This document shows, piece by piece, positions 31,124-37,763 of a stretch of 37,763 nucleotides of DNA. The translations under genes and the position numbers were made by a program. Below the pieces are notes generated by a model. That model saw only the letters and a list, made by a program, of their open reading frames with translations, had not been told where the DNA came from and did no database searches. The stretch's first letter is position 1; each line of letters begins with the position of its first letter. Source of the stretch: Bacillus sp. (in: firmicutes) (GTDB taxonomy: Bacteria > Bacillota > Bacilli > Bacillales > Cytobacillaceae); NCBI GenBank assembly GCA_011524525.1, contig WTKE01000102.1:1-37763 (forward strand). Reading direction: 5' to 3'.

Positions 31124-32008
31124 CTACTCCTCCTTTTCGTAGTAGTGCATGAAAATTTCTTCAAGGGTTGGTTCTTCTACCCACAAATTTTTAAGTGGTA
31201 TCTCTGCTATTTTACTAATAATTGCATTCATGTTCCCTTTGTAAATAAAGGACACCGTCTTTTCATTTACTTTGATATCTGTGACACCTTCTAGCTTGAA
31301 AACTTCAGAAGATACATGATTAACAGCTTCTAGTCTAAATTTCTTATAACTATTCTCTGTTAACTCGCTCATCGTCTCGACTTTCACGATTTCTCCTTCT
31401 TTAATAATGGCCACACGATCACAAAGCTTTTGAACTTCACTCAAAATATGAGAGGAGAAAAGAATGGTTGCACCCTTCTTATTTTCTTCTCTTAATAATT
31501 CAAAAAATTTCTGTTGCATTAATGGATCCAAGCCACTTGTCGGCTCATCAAGTATAATAAGCTTCGGTTCGTGTAATAATCCTTGAACAATTCCAACCTT
31601 CTTTTTGTTGCCAAGCGAAAGATCGTCAATCTTCTTAGAGAGATCGAGATTTAATGCTTCAGCAAGCTCACGTATTCTTTTTGTACAATCCTTTTTATAG
31701 AAGCTTGCAGAGTACTTAAGCAAGTCAATAACCTTCATATTGTCATAATAAAAGACCTCTGATGGAAGATAGCCAATCTCCTTTTTAATTTCAGGAGCAT
31801 ATTTGATACAGTCCTTCCCAAAAATCGTAGCACTTCCACTTGTTGGATAAATAAGTGCAAGCAATGTTCGAATGGTTGTCGATTTCCCAGCTCCATTTGG
31901 TCCAATGAAACCAAAAATCTCCCCTTCTTTTACTGAGAAACTGATATTTGATATTCCTCTTGCCTTTCCATACATTTTCGTTAACTGATTGCTTTCAATC
32001 ACATTCAT
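31124..32008 (-). CDS. ABC-2 transporter ATP-binding protein
   Basis: The 294-residue ATPase has Walker A GPNGAGKST at 36-44, a Q-loop replaced by GYLPSE, a degenerate signature LSLGNKKKVGIVQGL (LSLGN in place of LSGGQ, common in this branch), Walker B LIILDEPTSGLDP and the H-loop SSHILSE. A C-terminal accessory domain (about 215-290) ends LEEIFMHYY, typical of DrrA/CcmA-like ABC-2 ATPases. AAAGGAGG lies before the ATG. It is the first gene of a three-gene operon with both permeases, and a probable repressor site covers its transcription start. Confidence 0.93.
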   Translation of the reverse strand: MNVIESNQLTKMYGKARGISNISFSVKEGEIFGFIGPNGAGKSTTIRTLLALIYPTSGSATIFGKDCIKYAPEIKKEIGYLPSEVFYYDNMKVIDLLKYSASFYKKDCTKRIRELAEALNLDLSKKIDDLSLGNKKKVGIVQGLLHEPKLIILDEPTSGLDPLMQQKFFELLREENKKGATILFSSHILSEVQKLCDRVAIIKEGEIVKVETMSELTENSYKKFRLEAVNHVSSEVFKLEGVTDIKVNEKTVSFIYKGNMNAIISKIAEIPLKNLWVEEPTLEEIFMHYYEKEE

Positions 32009-32024
32009 AAAGAAAGCCTCCTTT

Positions 32025-32045
32025 TTAGACAGTTGATCTATCTAA
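32025..32045. promoter_or_regulatory. Inverted-repeat operator at the ABC-2 operon start site
   Basis: TTAGACAG (32025-32032), a 5-base gap and CTATCTAA (32038-32045) are inverted repeats with one mismatch in 8 bp. They cover the predicted start of transcription, a position typical for a TetR- or GntR-type repressor. No such regulator gene is in the operon. Confidence 0.6.
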
Positions 32046-32049
32046 CACC

Positions 32050-32078
32050 ATCATACTACATGAAAAATAAGGCAACAA
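32050..32078 (-). promoter_or_regulatory. Sigma-A promoter of the ABC-2 operon
   Basis: On the minus strand TTGTTG (32073-32078) and TATGAT (32050-32055) are 17 bases apart. Confidence 0.65.
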
Positions 32079-32080
32079 TC

Positions 32081-32118
32081 ATTTTATGAAATATTTTTAT
32101 TAATCCATTTCATAAAAT
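32081..32118. repeat. AT-rich inverted repeat between the ABC-2 operon and zwf
   Basis: ATTTTATGAAAT (32081-32092) and ATTTCATAAAAT (32107-32118) are perfect 12-bp inverted repeats with a 14-base loop. It abuts the -35 box of the ABC-2 promoter. It is too AT-rich and lacks a T-run for a normal terminator; an operator is possible. Just right of it, 32123-32136 on the minus strand (TGAAAGCGTTATTT) matches 12 of 14 positions of a cre site. Confidence 0.5.
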
Positions 32119-32200
32119 AAATAAATAACGCTTTCATTTCAATTGAGGATAGTTCAAGCGATTTGGTTAAAAATAAATACGTAAATTTGTGAAGAATTAT

Positions 32201-32229
32201 TTGCTTATTTCGCTAGAAACCGATAAAAT
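32201..32229 (+). promoter_or_regulatory. Possible sigma-A promoter of zwf
   Basis: TTGCTT (32201-32206) and TAAAAT (32224-32229) are separated by 17 bases, giving a leader of about 70 bases before the GTG start. Confidence 0.5.
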
Positions 32230-32308
32230 TCTGTACTTGTATAGGTCAATTTTTTTTTATAAAAATACATATATAACATGGAAATACCCTGGAAGAGAGG
32301 TTCTTAAC

Positions 32309-33811
32309 GTGACACAAAATGAGAAACCGACTGCATTAATCATGATATTTGGAGCAACTGGTGATTTAGCAAATAGAAAACTGTATCCTTCGCTCTATAA
32401 ACTATTTGAAAAAGGAAAGCTTTCAGACAAATTTGCTGTAATCGGAGTTGCTAGAAGACCATTAACAAATGAGGAATTTCAAGAGAACATCAAAAAATCG
32501 GTAAAGTCTTCTATTCAAAAAGAAAACCGAATTGATGAATTTGCTTCGCATTTTTACTATCATTCACATGATGTAACTGATTCAAATTCATATGCAGTGC
32601 TTAATAACCTAGCAAATCAACTTGACTCAAATTATGAATTACAAGGCAATCGCATCTTTTATTTAGCGATGGCACCTGAGTTCTTTGGAACCATTGCACT
32701 CCATTTAAAAGAAGATGGTTTGACCAATGTGAGTGGATTTAAACGCTTAGTCATTGAAAAACCATTTGGTCATGACCTTCCATCAGCACAAGAGTTAAAT
32801 GATCAAATCAGAACTGCATTCTCTGAAGATGAAGTGTACAGAATTGACCATTACCTAGGAAAAGAAATGGTTCAAAATATAGAAGTTATTCGATTCGCAA
32901 ATGCGATTTTCGAACCGCTTTGGAACAACCGTTATATTTCGAATATTCAAGTAACTTCTAGTGAGGTTCTTGGAGTTGAAGAGCGCGGACGCTACTATGA
33001 GAAAAGCGGTGCGTTAAGAGATATGGTTCAAAACCATATGCTCCAAATGGTCGCATTACTTGCAATGGAGCCGCCAATTAAGTTAACAACAGAAGAAATT
33101 CGCTCTGAGAAGGTAAGAGTCCTTCGTGCTCTTCGTCCAATTGAAGGTGAAGAAGTAAAAGAATACTTTGTTCGCGGTCAATATGACAAAGGTACGGTAG
33201 AAGGCACAGAAGTTTTAGGATACCGTGAAGAGCAAATGGTTAACCCTGAATCTAACACGGAAACATATGTAGCTGGAAAACTAATGATTGACAATTTCCG
33301 CTGGGCAGGAGTTCCTATTTATATACGTACAGGAAAGAGAATGGATTCAAAATCCACAAAAATTGTTATCCAGTTTAAAGACATTCCTATGAACCTATAT
33401 TATAGCCCTGAGGAAACATTAAATCCGAACCTACTTGTAATTCATATTCAACCAGAAGAAGGCATTACGCTGCATCTGAATGCAAAAAAAGCAGGTCAAA
33501 ACATTGCAGCAACTCCTGTTAAATTAAACTATGCAAATCGTGGAATCGATGGATTAAATACACCAGAGGCATACGAGAAGCTTCTATTCGATTGCATGCG
33601 CGGTGATGCAACCAACTTTACACATTGGGATGAAGTTGCTCTATCTTGGAGCTTTGTTGATAAGATTTCTGATGTTTGGGAAAATCAAAAGGCAGAGAAT
33701 TACCCTAACTACAACGCAGGTACTGTGGGCCCTCGTGAAGCGGATGAGCTTCTTGAGAAAGATGGATTCCATTGGTGGCCAATCTCTAATTTTGACGTTG
33801 ATAAGTGCTAG
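32309..33811 (+). CDS. zwf: Glucose-6-phosphate 1-dehydrogenase
   Basis: Zwf oxidises glucose-6-phosphate to 6-phosphogluconolactone with NADP+, the entry into the oxidative pentose phosphate pathway. The 500-residue protein has the coenzyme loop IFGATGDLANRKLYP near residues 14-28, VIEKPFGHD, and the active-site signature RIDHYLGKEMVQN with the catalytic His-Asp pair. The substrate-binding VSATD-type region and the end GFHWWPI are standard. The GTG at 32309 starts the homologous part, with GAGAGG upstream. The frame is open 40 codons further, but that part is AT-rich promoter DNA. It is convergent with gndA, the next pathway enzyme but one. Confidence 0.96.
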   Translation: MTQNEKPTALIMIFGATGDLANRKLYPSLYKLFEKGKLSDKFAVIGVARRPLTNEEFQENIKKSVKSSIQKENRIDEFASHFYYHSHDVTDSNSYAVLNNLANQLDSNYELQGNRIFYLAMAPEFFGTIALHLKEDGLTNVSGFKRLVIEKPFGHDLPSAQELNDQIRTAFSEDEVYRIDHYLGKEMVQNIEVIRFANAIFEPLWNNRYISNIQVTSSEVLGVEERGRYYEKSGALRDMVQNHMLQMVALLAMEPPIKLTTEEIRSEKVRVLRALRPIEGEEVKEYFVRGQYDKGTVEGTEVLGYREEQMVNPESNTETYVAGKLMIDNFRWAGVPIYIRTGKRMDSKSTKIVIQFKDIPMNLYYSPEETLNPNLLVIHIQPEEGITLHLNAKKAGQNIAATPVKLNYANRGIDGLNTPEAYEKLLFDCMRGDATNFTHWDEVALSWSFVDKISDVWENQKAENYPNYNAGTVGPREADELLEKDGFHWWPISNFDVDKC

Positions 33812-33833
33812 TACTTTCTTAAATTATAGATAC

Positions 33834-33873
33834 AAGAAACGACGTATGGTTTGGCTTACGTCGTTTCTTTATT
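33834..33873 (+). terminator. Intrinsic terminator of zwf
   Basis: AAGAAACGACGTA and TACGTCGTTTCTT form a perfect 13-bp stem around a 10-base loop, followed by TATTT. Confidence 0.88.
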
Positions 33874-33970
33874 TAGTTTGTAAAAAAAAAGCGGCCGATT
33901 CCCTCATCTAGGTTCAAAAGGGTCCGCACTTTCGGTTGGGGAATCATGATAGGCAGCATAACTGATAAAT

Positions 33971-34160
33971 AAACGGAGAAATTCCGCTTAATTAGAAAAT
34001 ATTATTAAAAATGAGCTAAATAACCGGAGAGATTCCGCCTATTGGCTCGAAAAAGTAAAAAAGGATCGATTTTTCTTTGCATAAGCGTAAAACATCCCCT
34101 TATTTCCCCCAAAACGAGGCTCTATTCCGCTTCTAACCGGAAATTCTCCGCTTATTTGAT
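33971..34160. repeat. Cluster of GGAGAAATTCCG-type dispersed repeats
   Basis: Three or four related short motifs lie between zwf and gndA: AAACGGAGAAATTCCGCTTA (33971-33990), TAACCGGAGAGATTCCGCCT (34021-34040), and, in close succession, CTATTCCGCTT near 34123 and TAACCGGAAATTCTCCGCTT (34134-34153). Each pairs a CGGA arm with a TCCG arm. They look like members of a dispersed intergenic repeat family. The rest of the geneless interval 33812-34247 holds the two terminators and a loose inverted repeat (GATTCCC near 33898 with GGGGAATC near 33941). Confidence 0.65.
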
Positions 34161-34198
34161 GGGAGCTTTTTAACTCCCCATTCTCTTATTAAATGTAC

Positions 34199-34236
34199 GC
34201 AAAAACAGCCTACCCAATTGGGTAGGCTGTTTTTGC
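34199..34236 (-). terminator. Intrinsic terminator of gndA
   Basis: A perfect 17-bp stem (34199-34215 with 34220-34236) closes a loop AATT and contains an A/T-rich base that supplies the T-run on the minus strand (GTTTTTGC). Confidence 0.9.
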
Positions 34237-34247
34237 TTCTAGAAGGC

Positions 34248-35654
34248 TTAGAACCAGTTTGTATGGAATGTGCCTTCTTTATCTGTACGTTGGTACGTAT
34301 GTGCACCAAAATAGTCACGTTGAGCCTGTAACAGATTCGCTGGAAGTGTTTCTGTACGGTAGCTGTCGTAGTATGAAAGAGCAGCAGAGAAACATGGTAC
34401 AGGAATACCGTTTTGAACTGCAACAACCATGATGTCACGAAGAGCATGCTGATAGCTTTCAACGATTTCCTTGAAATATGGATCAAGTAATAAGTTTTTA
34501 AGCTGTCCGTCACGATCATATGCTTCTTTAATCTTTTGAAGGAATTGAGCGCGAATAATACATCCTCCACGGAAGATCATCGCAATTTCTCCGTATTGTA
34601 AATCCCAATTATATTCTTCTGAAGCTGCACGCATTTGTGCGAAGCCTTGTGCGTAAGAACAAATCTTACTCATATAAAGAGCTTTTCGAACTGATTCGAT
34701 AAATGCCTTCTTATCACCAGCGAATTCCTTCGCAGTTGGTCCACCTAATACTTTGCTAGCATGAACACGTTCTTCCTTCATTGCTGAAAGGAAACGAGCG
34801 AAAACCGACTCTGTAATGATTGGAAGTGGTACTCCAAGGTCAAGAGAGCTTTGGCTTGTCCACTTACCAGTTCCCTTTTGTCCTGCTGTATCAAGGATAA
34901 CATCAACAAGTGGCTTACCTGTTTCTTCGTCTTTTTTCGTGAAAATATCAGCTGTAATTTCGATTAAGTAGCTATCAAGCTCACCTTTGTTCCACTCAGC
35001 GAATACTTCATGAAGCTCATCTGCACTAAGACCAAGTACATGCTTTAATAGGAAGTATGACTCAGAGATTAACTGCATATCTCCGTATTCAATTCCATTA
35101 TGAACCATTTTCACATAATGACCTGCTCCATCTGGACCGATATACGTTGTACAAGGCTCTCCGTCAACCTTCGCAGAAATATCCTTAAAGATAGGTGCAA
35201 TTAACTCATACGCTTCTTTTTGTCCACCTGGCATAATTGAAGGCCCTTTAAGTGCACCCTCTTCTCCGCCTGAAACGCCTGTTCCAACGAAGTGGATACC
35301 TAATTCACTAAGTTCTTTATTGCGGCGCTGTGTATCAACAAAATATGTGTTTCCACCGTCAATAACGATATCACCTTTATCAAGTAATGGCTTTAATTGA
35401 TCAATTGTCGCATCAGTTGGCACACCAGCTTTAACCATAAGCATGATTTTACGTGGCTTTTCTAATGATTCAACAAATTCTTCCATGCTATATGTACCAA
35501 ATATATTTTTTCCATTTGATTCTGCAAGCATTTCATCTGTTTTTTCGCTTGAACGATTGTAAACTGAGACTGTATAGCCTCTGCTCTCGATGTTCCAAGC
35601 AAGGTTTTTCCCCATTACCGCTAACCCAATAACTCCAAATTGTTGTTTTGTCAT
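34248..35654 (-). CDS. gndA: 6-Phosphogluconate dehydrogenase, decarboxylating
   Basis: GndA turns 6-phosphogluconate into ribulose-5-phosphate and CO2 with reduction of NADP+. The 468-residue protein has the dinucleotide loop [29 protein letters not shown] (Asn-Arg pattern for NADP+), the substrate motif [21 protein letters not shown] (cited as [13 protein letters not shown]), and [15 protein letters not shown] with the catalytic Lys. The C-terminal FHTNWF tail is typical of the long-chain dimeric form. GAAGGGAAG precedes the ATG. It faces zwf; the two pathway genes are separated by terminators and repeats and must be transcribed separately. Confidence 0.96.
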   Translation of the reverse strand: MTKQQFGVIGLAVMGKNLAWNIESRGYTVSVYNRSSEKTDEMLAESNGKNIFGTYSMEEFVESLEKPRKIMLMVKAGVPTDATIDQLKPLLDKGDIVIDGGNTYFVDTQRRNKELSELGIHFVGTGVSGGEEGALKGPSIMPGGQKEAYELIAPIFKDISAKVDGEPCTTYIGPDGAGHYVKMVHNGIEYGDMQLISESYFLLKHVLGLSADELHEVFAEWNKGELDSYLIEITADIFTKKDEETGKPLVDVILDTAGQKGTGKWTSQSSLDLGVPLPIITESVFARFLSAMKEERVHASKVLGGPTAKEFAGDKKAFIESVRKALYMSKICSYAQGFAQMRAASEEYNWDLQYGEIAMIFRGGCIIRAQFLQKIKEAYDRDGQLKNLLLDPYFKEIVESYQHALRDIMVVAVQNGIPVPCFSAALSYYDSYRTETLPANLLQAQRDYFGAHTYQRTDKEGTFHTNWF

Positions 35655-35789
35655 TTTTTTACTTCCCTTCTAGCTAAATACTTATATACATAAGAATCCA
35701 CTTTACTTTAGCAAGATTAAGCAAAAAGCGCAAGTAAGGTGATTAATTAAATATTCAAATATATTTTTTCCTGAATTTTTTTATCTATG

Positions 35790-37064
35790 TTAGTCTTCTT
35801 TCCTATCTCTCGCCGTATGTAAAAAATCTTTATTAAAGCTTGTATCTGTCCCAATTGAAGGCGTTTGCCTTTTCTTCCGAGCCATTCCTGCCCTATTTAT
35901 AATGGCCGTACCGTACTTTTCTTTTAATTTTGAAACAGCATTTAATAGCGGCTCTTTTTTTGCATCGCGTTCATAAGAAAACAGATCGAGCTGTTTCACT
36001 GCTTCATTCACATGTATTAAGTCTGTTCCTGTGATTCCAAGAAGACGGATGGCATTCCCATTCCAATTAGTGTGAAACAATCCTTTGGCAAGTTGAGAAA
36101 TCTCCTCTTGTTTATCTACTGGATTATTTAGTTTTTTACTTCTAGTCAACGTTTTTCGATCCTTATACCGTATCGTTACACTTAATCCCGTTGCCAACAC
36201 TTGTTTTACTTTTAGTCTTGAAGATACTTTCTCTGCCAGCTTCTCTAAAACTTCGTTTAACTCTCTGACATTTGTAACATCCTTCGGAAGAGTGGTTGAG
36301 TTTCCAACGCTTTTAAAGTCAGAAACAGAATTGGGATCCACTTCACGGTGATCGAGCCCATTCGCTCGTTCCTTAAGACGTACTCCATTGATTCCAAGAA
36401 GTGCTTTTAACTGAATCTCATTTCCTTTTGCTAAGTCACCAATCGTAAGTATTCCTATTGTTTTTAATTTCTCAGCTGTCTTTTGGCCAACACCGTGCAT
36501 TTCACCCACATTCATCGGCCACAAAACTTGTTTGATATCTCTTTTTCTAAGAACCGTGATTCCTAATGGCTTCCTCATATCGGAAGCAGTTTTTGCTAAA
36601 AATTTATTGGGAGCAATTCCAATGCTGCAAGGAAGGTCAAACTGTTCTAACATCCTAGCTTGAATCGTTTTTGCAATTTCAAGAGGTGATCCAAACTCGT
36701 AGCTTTCTGTAATATCTACATATCCTTCATCAATGGAAACCGGCTCAACAAGGTCCGAAAACTGCCTTAACAGATCAAAGATAGCGGCAGAGGCAGACCG
36801 ATAGCGCTCAAAATTGGGTTTCATCACGATTAAATCAGGACATAGCTTTCTAGCTTCCCATAACGGCATGGTTGTTTTCACCCCAACACGCCTTGCTTCA
36901 TAGCTGCAGGTAACAATGATGCCGCGTCTTTCCTCCACATTACCCGCAATCGCAAGTGGCTTCCCCTTTAAACTTTGGTCGTAAGCCATTTCCACGGACG
37001 CATAAAAGCTATTCATATCCACATGAAGGATGACACGACCGTTTTTCGGGTACATTTCTCGCAT
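35790..37064 (-). CDS. polY1: DNA polymerase IV, PolY1 (YqjH) type
   Basis: A Y-family translesion polymerase of 424 residues, the DinB-like one of the two in the window. VILHVDMNSFYASVEMAY carries the first catalytic Asp, PVSIDEGYVDIT the second Asp-Glu, SIGIAPNKFLAKTASDM the fingers/palm link, and GEMHGVGQKTAEKLKTIGI the helix-hairpin-helix. QLDLFSY near residue 361 is a perfect clamp-binding motif. It matches B. subtilis YqjH in order and motifs. The ATG at 37064 was chosen because GGAGGTG lies 5 bases upstream; a GTG five codons earlier precedes the ribosome site. No LexA box was seen upstream, unlike its paralogue. Confidence 0.95.
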   Translation of the reverse strand: MREMYPKNGRVILHVDMNSFYASVEMAYDQSLKGKPLAIAGNVEERRGIIVTCSYEARRVGVKTTMPLWEARKLCPDLIVMKPNFERYRSASAAIFDLLRQFSDLVEPVSIDEGYVDITESYEFGSPLEIAKTIQARMLEQFDLPCSIGIAPNKFLAKTASDMRKPLGITVLRKRDIKQVLWPMNVGEMHGVGQKTAEKLKTIGILTIGDLAKGNEIQLKALLGINGVRLKERANGLDHREVDPNSVSDFKSVGNSTTLPKDVTNVRELNEVLEKLAEKVSSRLKVKQVLATGLSVTIRYKDRKTLTRSKKLNNPVDKQEEISQLAKGLFHTNWNGNAIRLLGITGTDLIHVNEAVKQLDLFSYERDAKKEPLLNAVSKLKEKYGTAIINRAGMARKKRQTPSIGTDTSFNKDFLHTARDRKED

Positions 37065-37116
37065 AGCCCACCTCCTCACTATTGTCCTTATATTTTACCA
37101 GAAGAATTGGATGACG

Positions 37117-37141
37117 AAAAAAAGAGAGCCGCAGGCTACTC
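37117..37141 (-). terminator. Intrinsic terminator of the cheW-like gene
   Basis: On the minus strand GAG-T-AGCC and GGCTCTC pair with one bulged base around TGC, followed by TTTTTTT. It overlaps the gene's stop codon. Confidence 0.75.
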
Positions 37142-37606
37142 TTCTTGGTGTGATTTCATATAATGTTGGATTTCATTTATTCCTTCTAGCGATTGAACAA
37201 GCTTAGATGGATCGATTAATGTAATTAAACGAGAATCCAAGTTGGCAATGGAAGAAAAGTAACTAGTTTTATTAAATGCTACTAACCCTAACTGCTTTAA
37301 ATTTTCCTTTTCAATATCAATAATCTCTTTTGCGTCGTTAACAAGGAATCCAATCGTTAATTCATCAGTCTTTACGACAATCATCCTCGTTTGATCATTG
37401 TATTGAATGGCTCGGTGGTATAGGATCTCCTCAAAATCTATAACAGGCAGTAATTCCCCTCTTACTTTCACAATTCCTTTCACATACAAAGGTAAATGAG
37501 GGATTGGTGTAATTCCTTCCACCTTCTCTATCGAAATCACATGTTCAATGGGAATTCCGTATTCTTCCGTCCCTACTTGAAAAACGACTACTTTTGTTGT
37601 AAGCAT
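37136..37606 (-). CDS. CheW-like chemotaxis coupling protein
   Basis: The 156-residue protein is a single CheW domain that would link chemoreceptors to CheA. Landmarks: VVFQVGTEEYGIPIEHVISIEKV near residues 6-28 (cited as FQVGTEEYGIPIEHV), ITPIPHLPLYVKGIVKVRGELLPVIDF (cited as VKGIVKVRGELLPVID) and RMIVVKTDELTIGFLVNDAKEI. The length is that of B. subtilis CheW, and there is no receiver domain, which excludes CheV. The ATG at 37606 was chosen with GGAG 9 bases upstream; an in-frame TTG five codons earlier lies over it. It stands alone, away from the flagellar genes, as an extra adaptor. A possible partner is the six-TM chemoreceptor of this window. Confidence 0.9.
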   Translation of the reverse strand: MLTTKVVVFQVGTEEYGIPIEHVISIEKVEGITPIPHLPLYVKGIVKVRGELLPVIDFEEILYHRAIQYNDQTRMIVVKTDELTIGFLVNDAKEIIDIEKENLKQLGLVAFNKTSYFSSIANLDSRLITLIDPSKLVQSLEGINEIQHYMKSHQEE

Positions 37607-37716
37607 GGGTACTCGCTCCAATCTAGCACAAAGGCATCAAACTTTATACCTGTATCATACTAACATTCCTGCTATTTTGTCTATCGAAAGTAACAAAAAA
37701 GAGTGAAGGATCTAAT

Positions 37717-37763
37717 ATGGTACCTGTAGTAAGGACACTTGAAAAAGAGTGTTTTATCTACAG
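37717..37763 (+). CDS. 5' end of an unidentified gene, cut by the window edge
   Basis: An ATG preceded by GAAGGA (6-base gap) opens a frame MVPVVRTLEKECFIY that runs off the right edge. It is divergent from the cheW-like gene. Fifteen codons are too few to identify it; a start by chance cannot be excluded. Confidence 0.4.
   Translation, partial: MVPVVRTLEKECFIY

Noticed and set aside
34133..34570. 145-codon minus-strand frame overlapping the end of gndA
   Set aside because: It lies in another frame of gndA and continues into terminator and repeat DNA; GndA is complete in its own frame.

Overview
The window is a stretch of chromosome from a low-GC, endospore-forming Bacillaceae (Bacillus or a close relative). 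The evidence is spoIIM, an mciZ homologue and sigma-E-type promoters, GGAGG ribosome sites, a LexA box of the Bacillus type, a T-box leader, and a gene order that follows the B. subtilis yqjH-to-fur region (polY1, gndA, zwf, rnz, namA, proI, yqjP, yqjQ, yqzH, polY2/yolD, yqkB, yqkD, yqkE, yqkF, mciZ, nudF, endoQ, spoIIM, fur). It is mainly conserved core chromosome with accessory cassettes inserted into it. No rRNA, tRNA, prophage, transposase gene or CRISPR array was seen.

Layout from left to right. 1-559: an array of eight 52-bp tandem repeats with strong inverted repeats, then the fur terminator. 560-5434: fur, spoIIM (sigma-E promoter), a GNAT acetyltransferase, endoQ and nudF (4-base overlap), the tiny mciZ gene, and the aldo-keto reductase yqkF. 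5499-8199: yqkE, then a ketone-body/leucine end-pathway module: scoAB (CoA transferase) divergent from an HMG-CoA lyase, with a CcpA cre-like site between them. 8262-12730: hydrolase yqkD, an unrecognised lipoprotein, a MITE-like element, IscA-like yqkB, a CDGSH Fe-S protein, and an SOS unit (YolD-like plus Y-family polymerase) with two LexA boxes, then yqzH. 12755-18348: SDR yqjQ, a MocR regulator divergent from an EamA exporter with a direct-repeat operator, MBL protein yqjP, and proI behind a proline (CCU) T-box.

18447-23642: a response regulator and sensor kinase, then a terminator overlapped by a probable regulator-controlled promoter, then an ABC exporter ATPase and a duplicated FtsX-type permease. 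This is the most distinctive accessory system. 23967-27354: a six-TM chemoreceptor, a small two-TM protein and a family 2 glycosyltransferase. 27425-32008: namA, rnz and a three-gene ABC-2 transporter with a near-perfect inverted-repeat operator at its start site. 32309-37606: zwf and gndA, convergent and separated by a second dispersed repeat family; a second Y-family polymerase (polY1); and a CheW adaptor. A gene fragment runs off the right edge.

Functional links: zwf and gndA give the oxidative pentose phosphate steps. NADPH users (namA, ProI) lie nearby. HMG-CoA lyase makes acetoacetate, which ScoAB activates. EndoQ, NudF and two translesion polymerases form a scattered DNA and nucleotide maintenance set. 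Everything here was read from the sequence alone; family names rest on recognised motifs and remembered homologues, not on searches.
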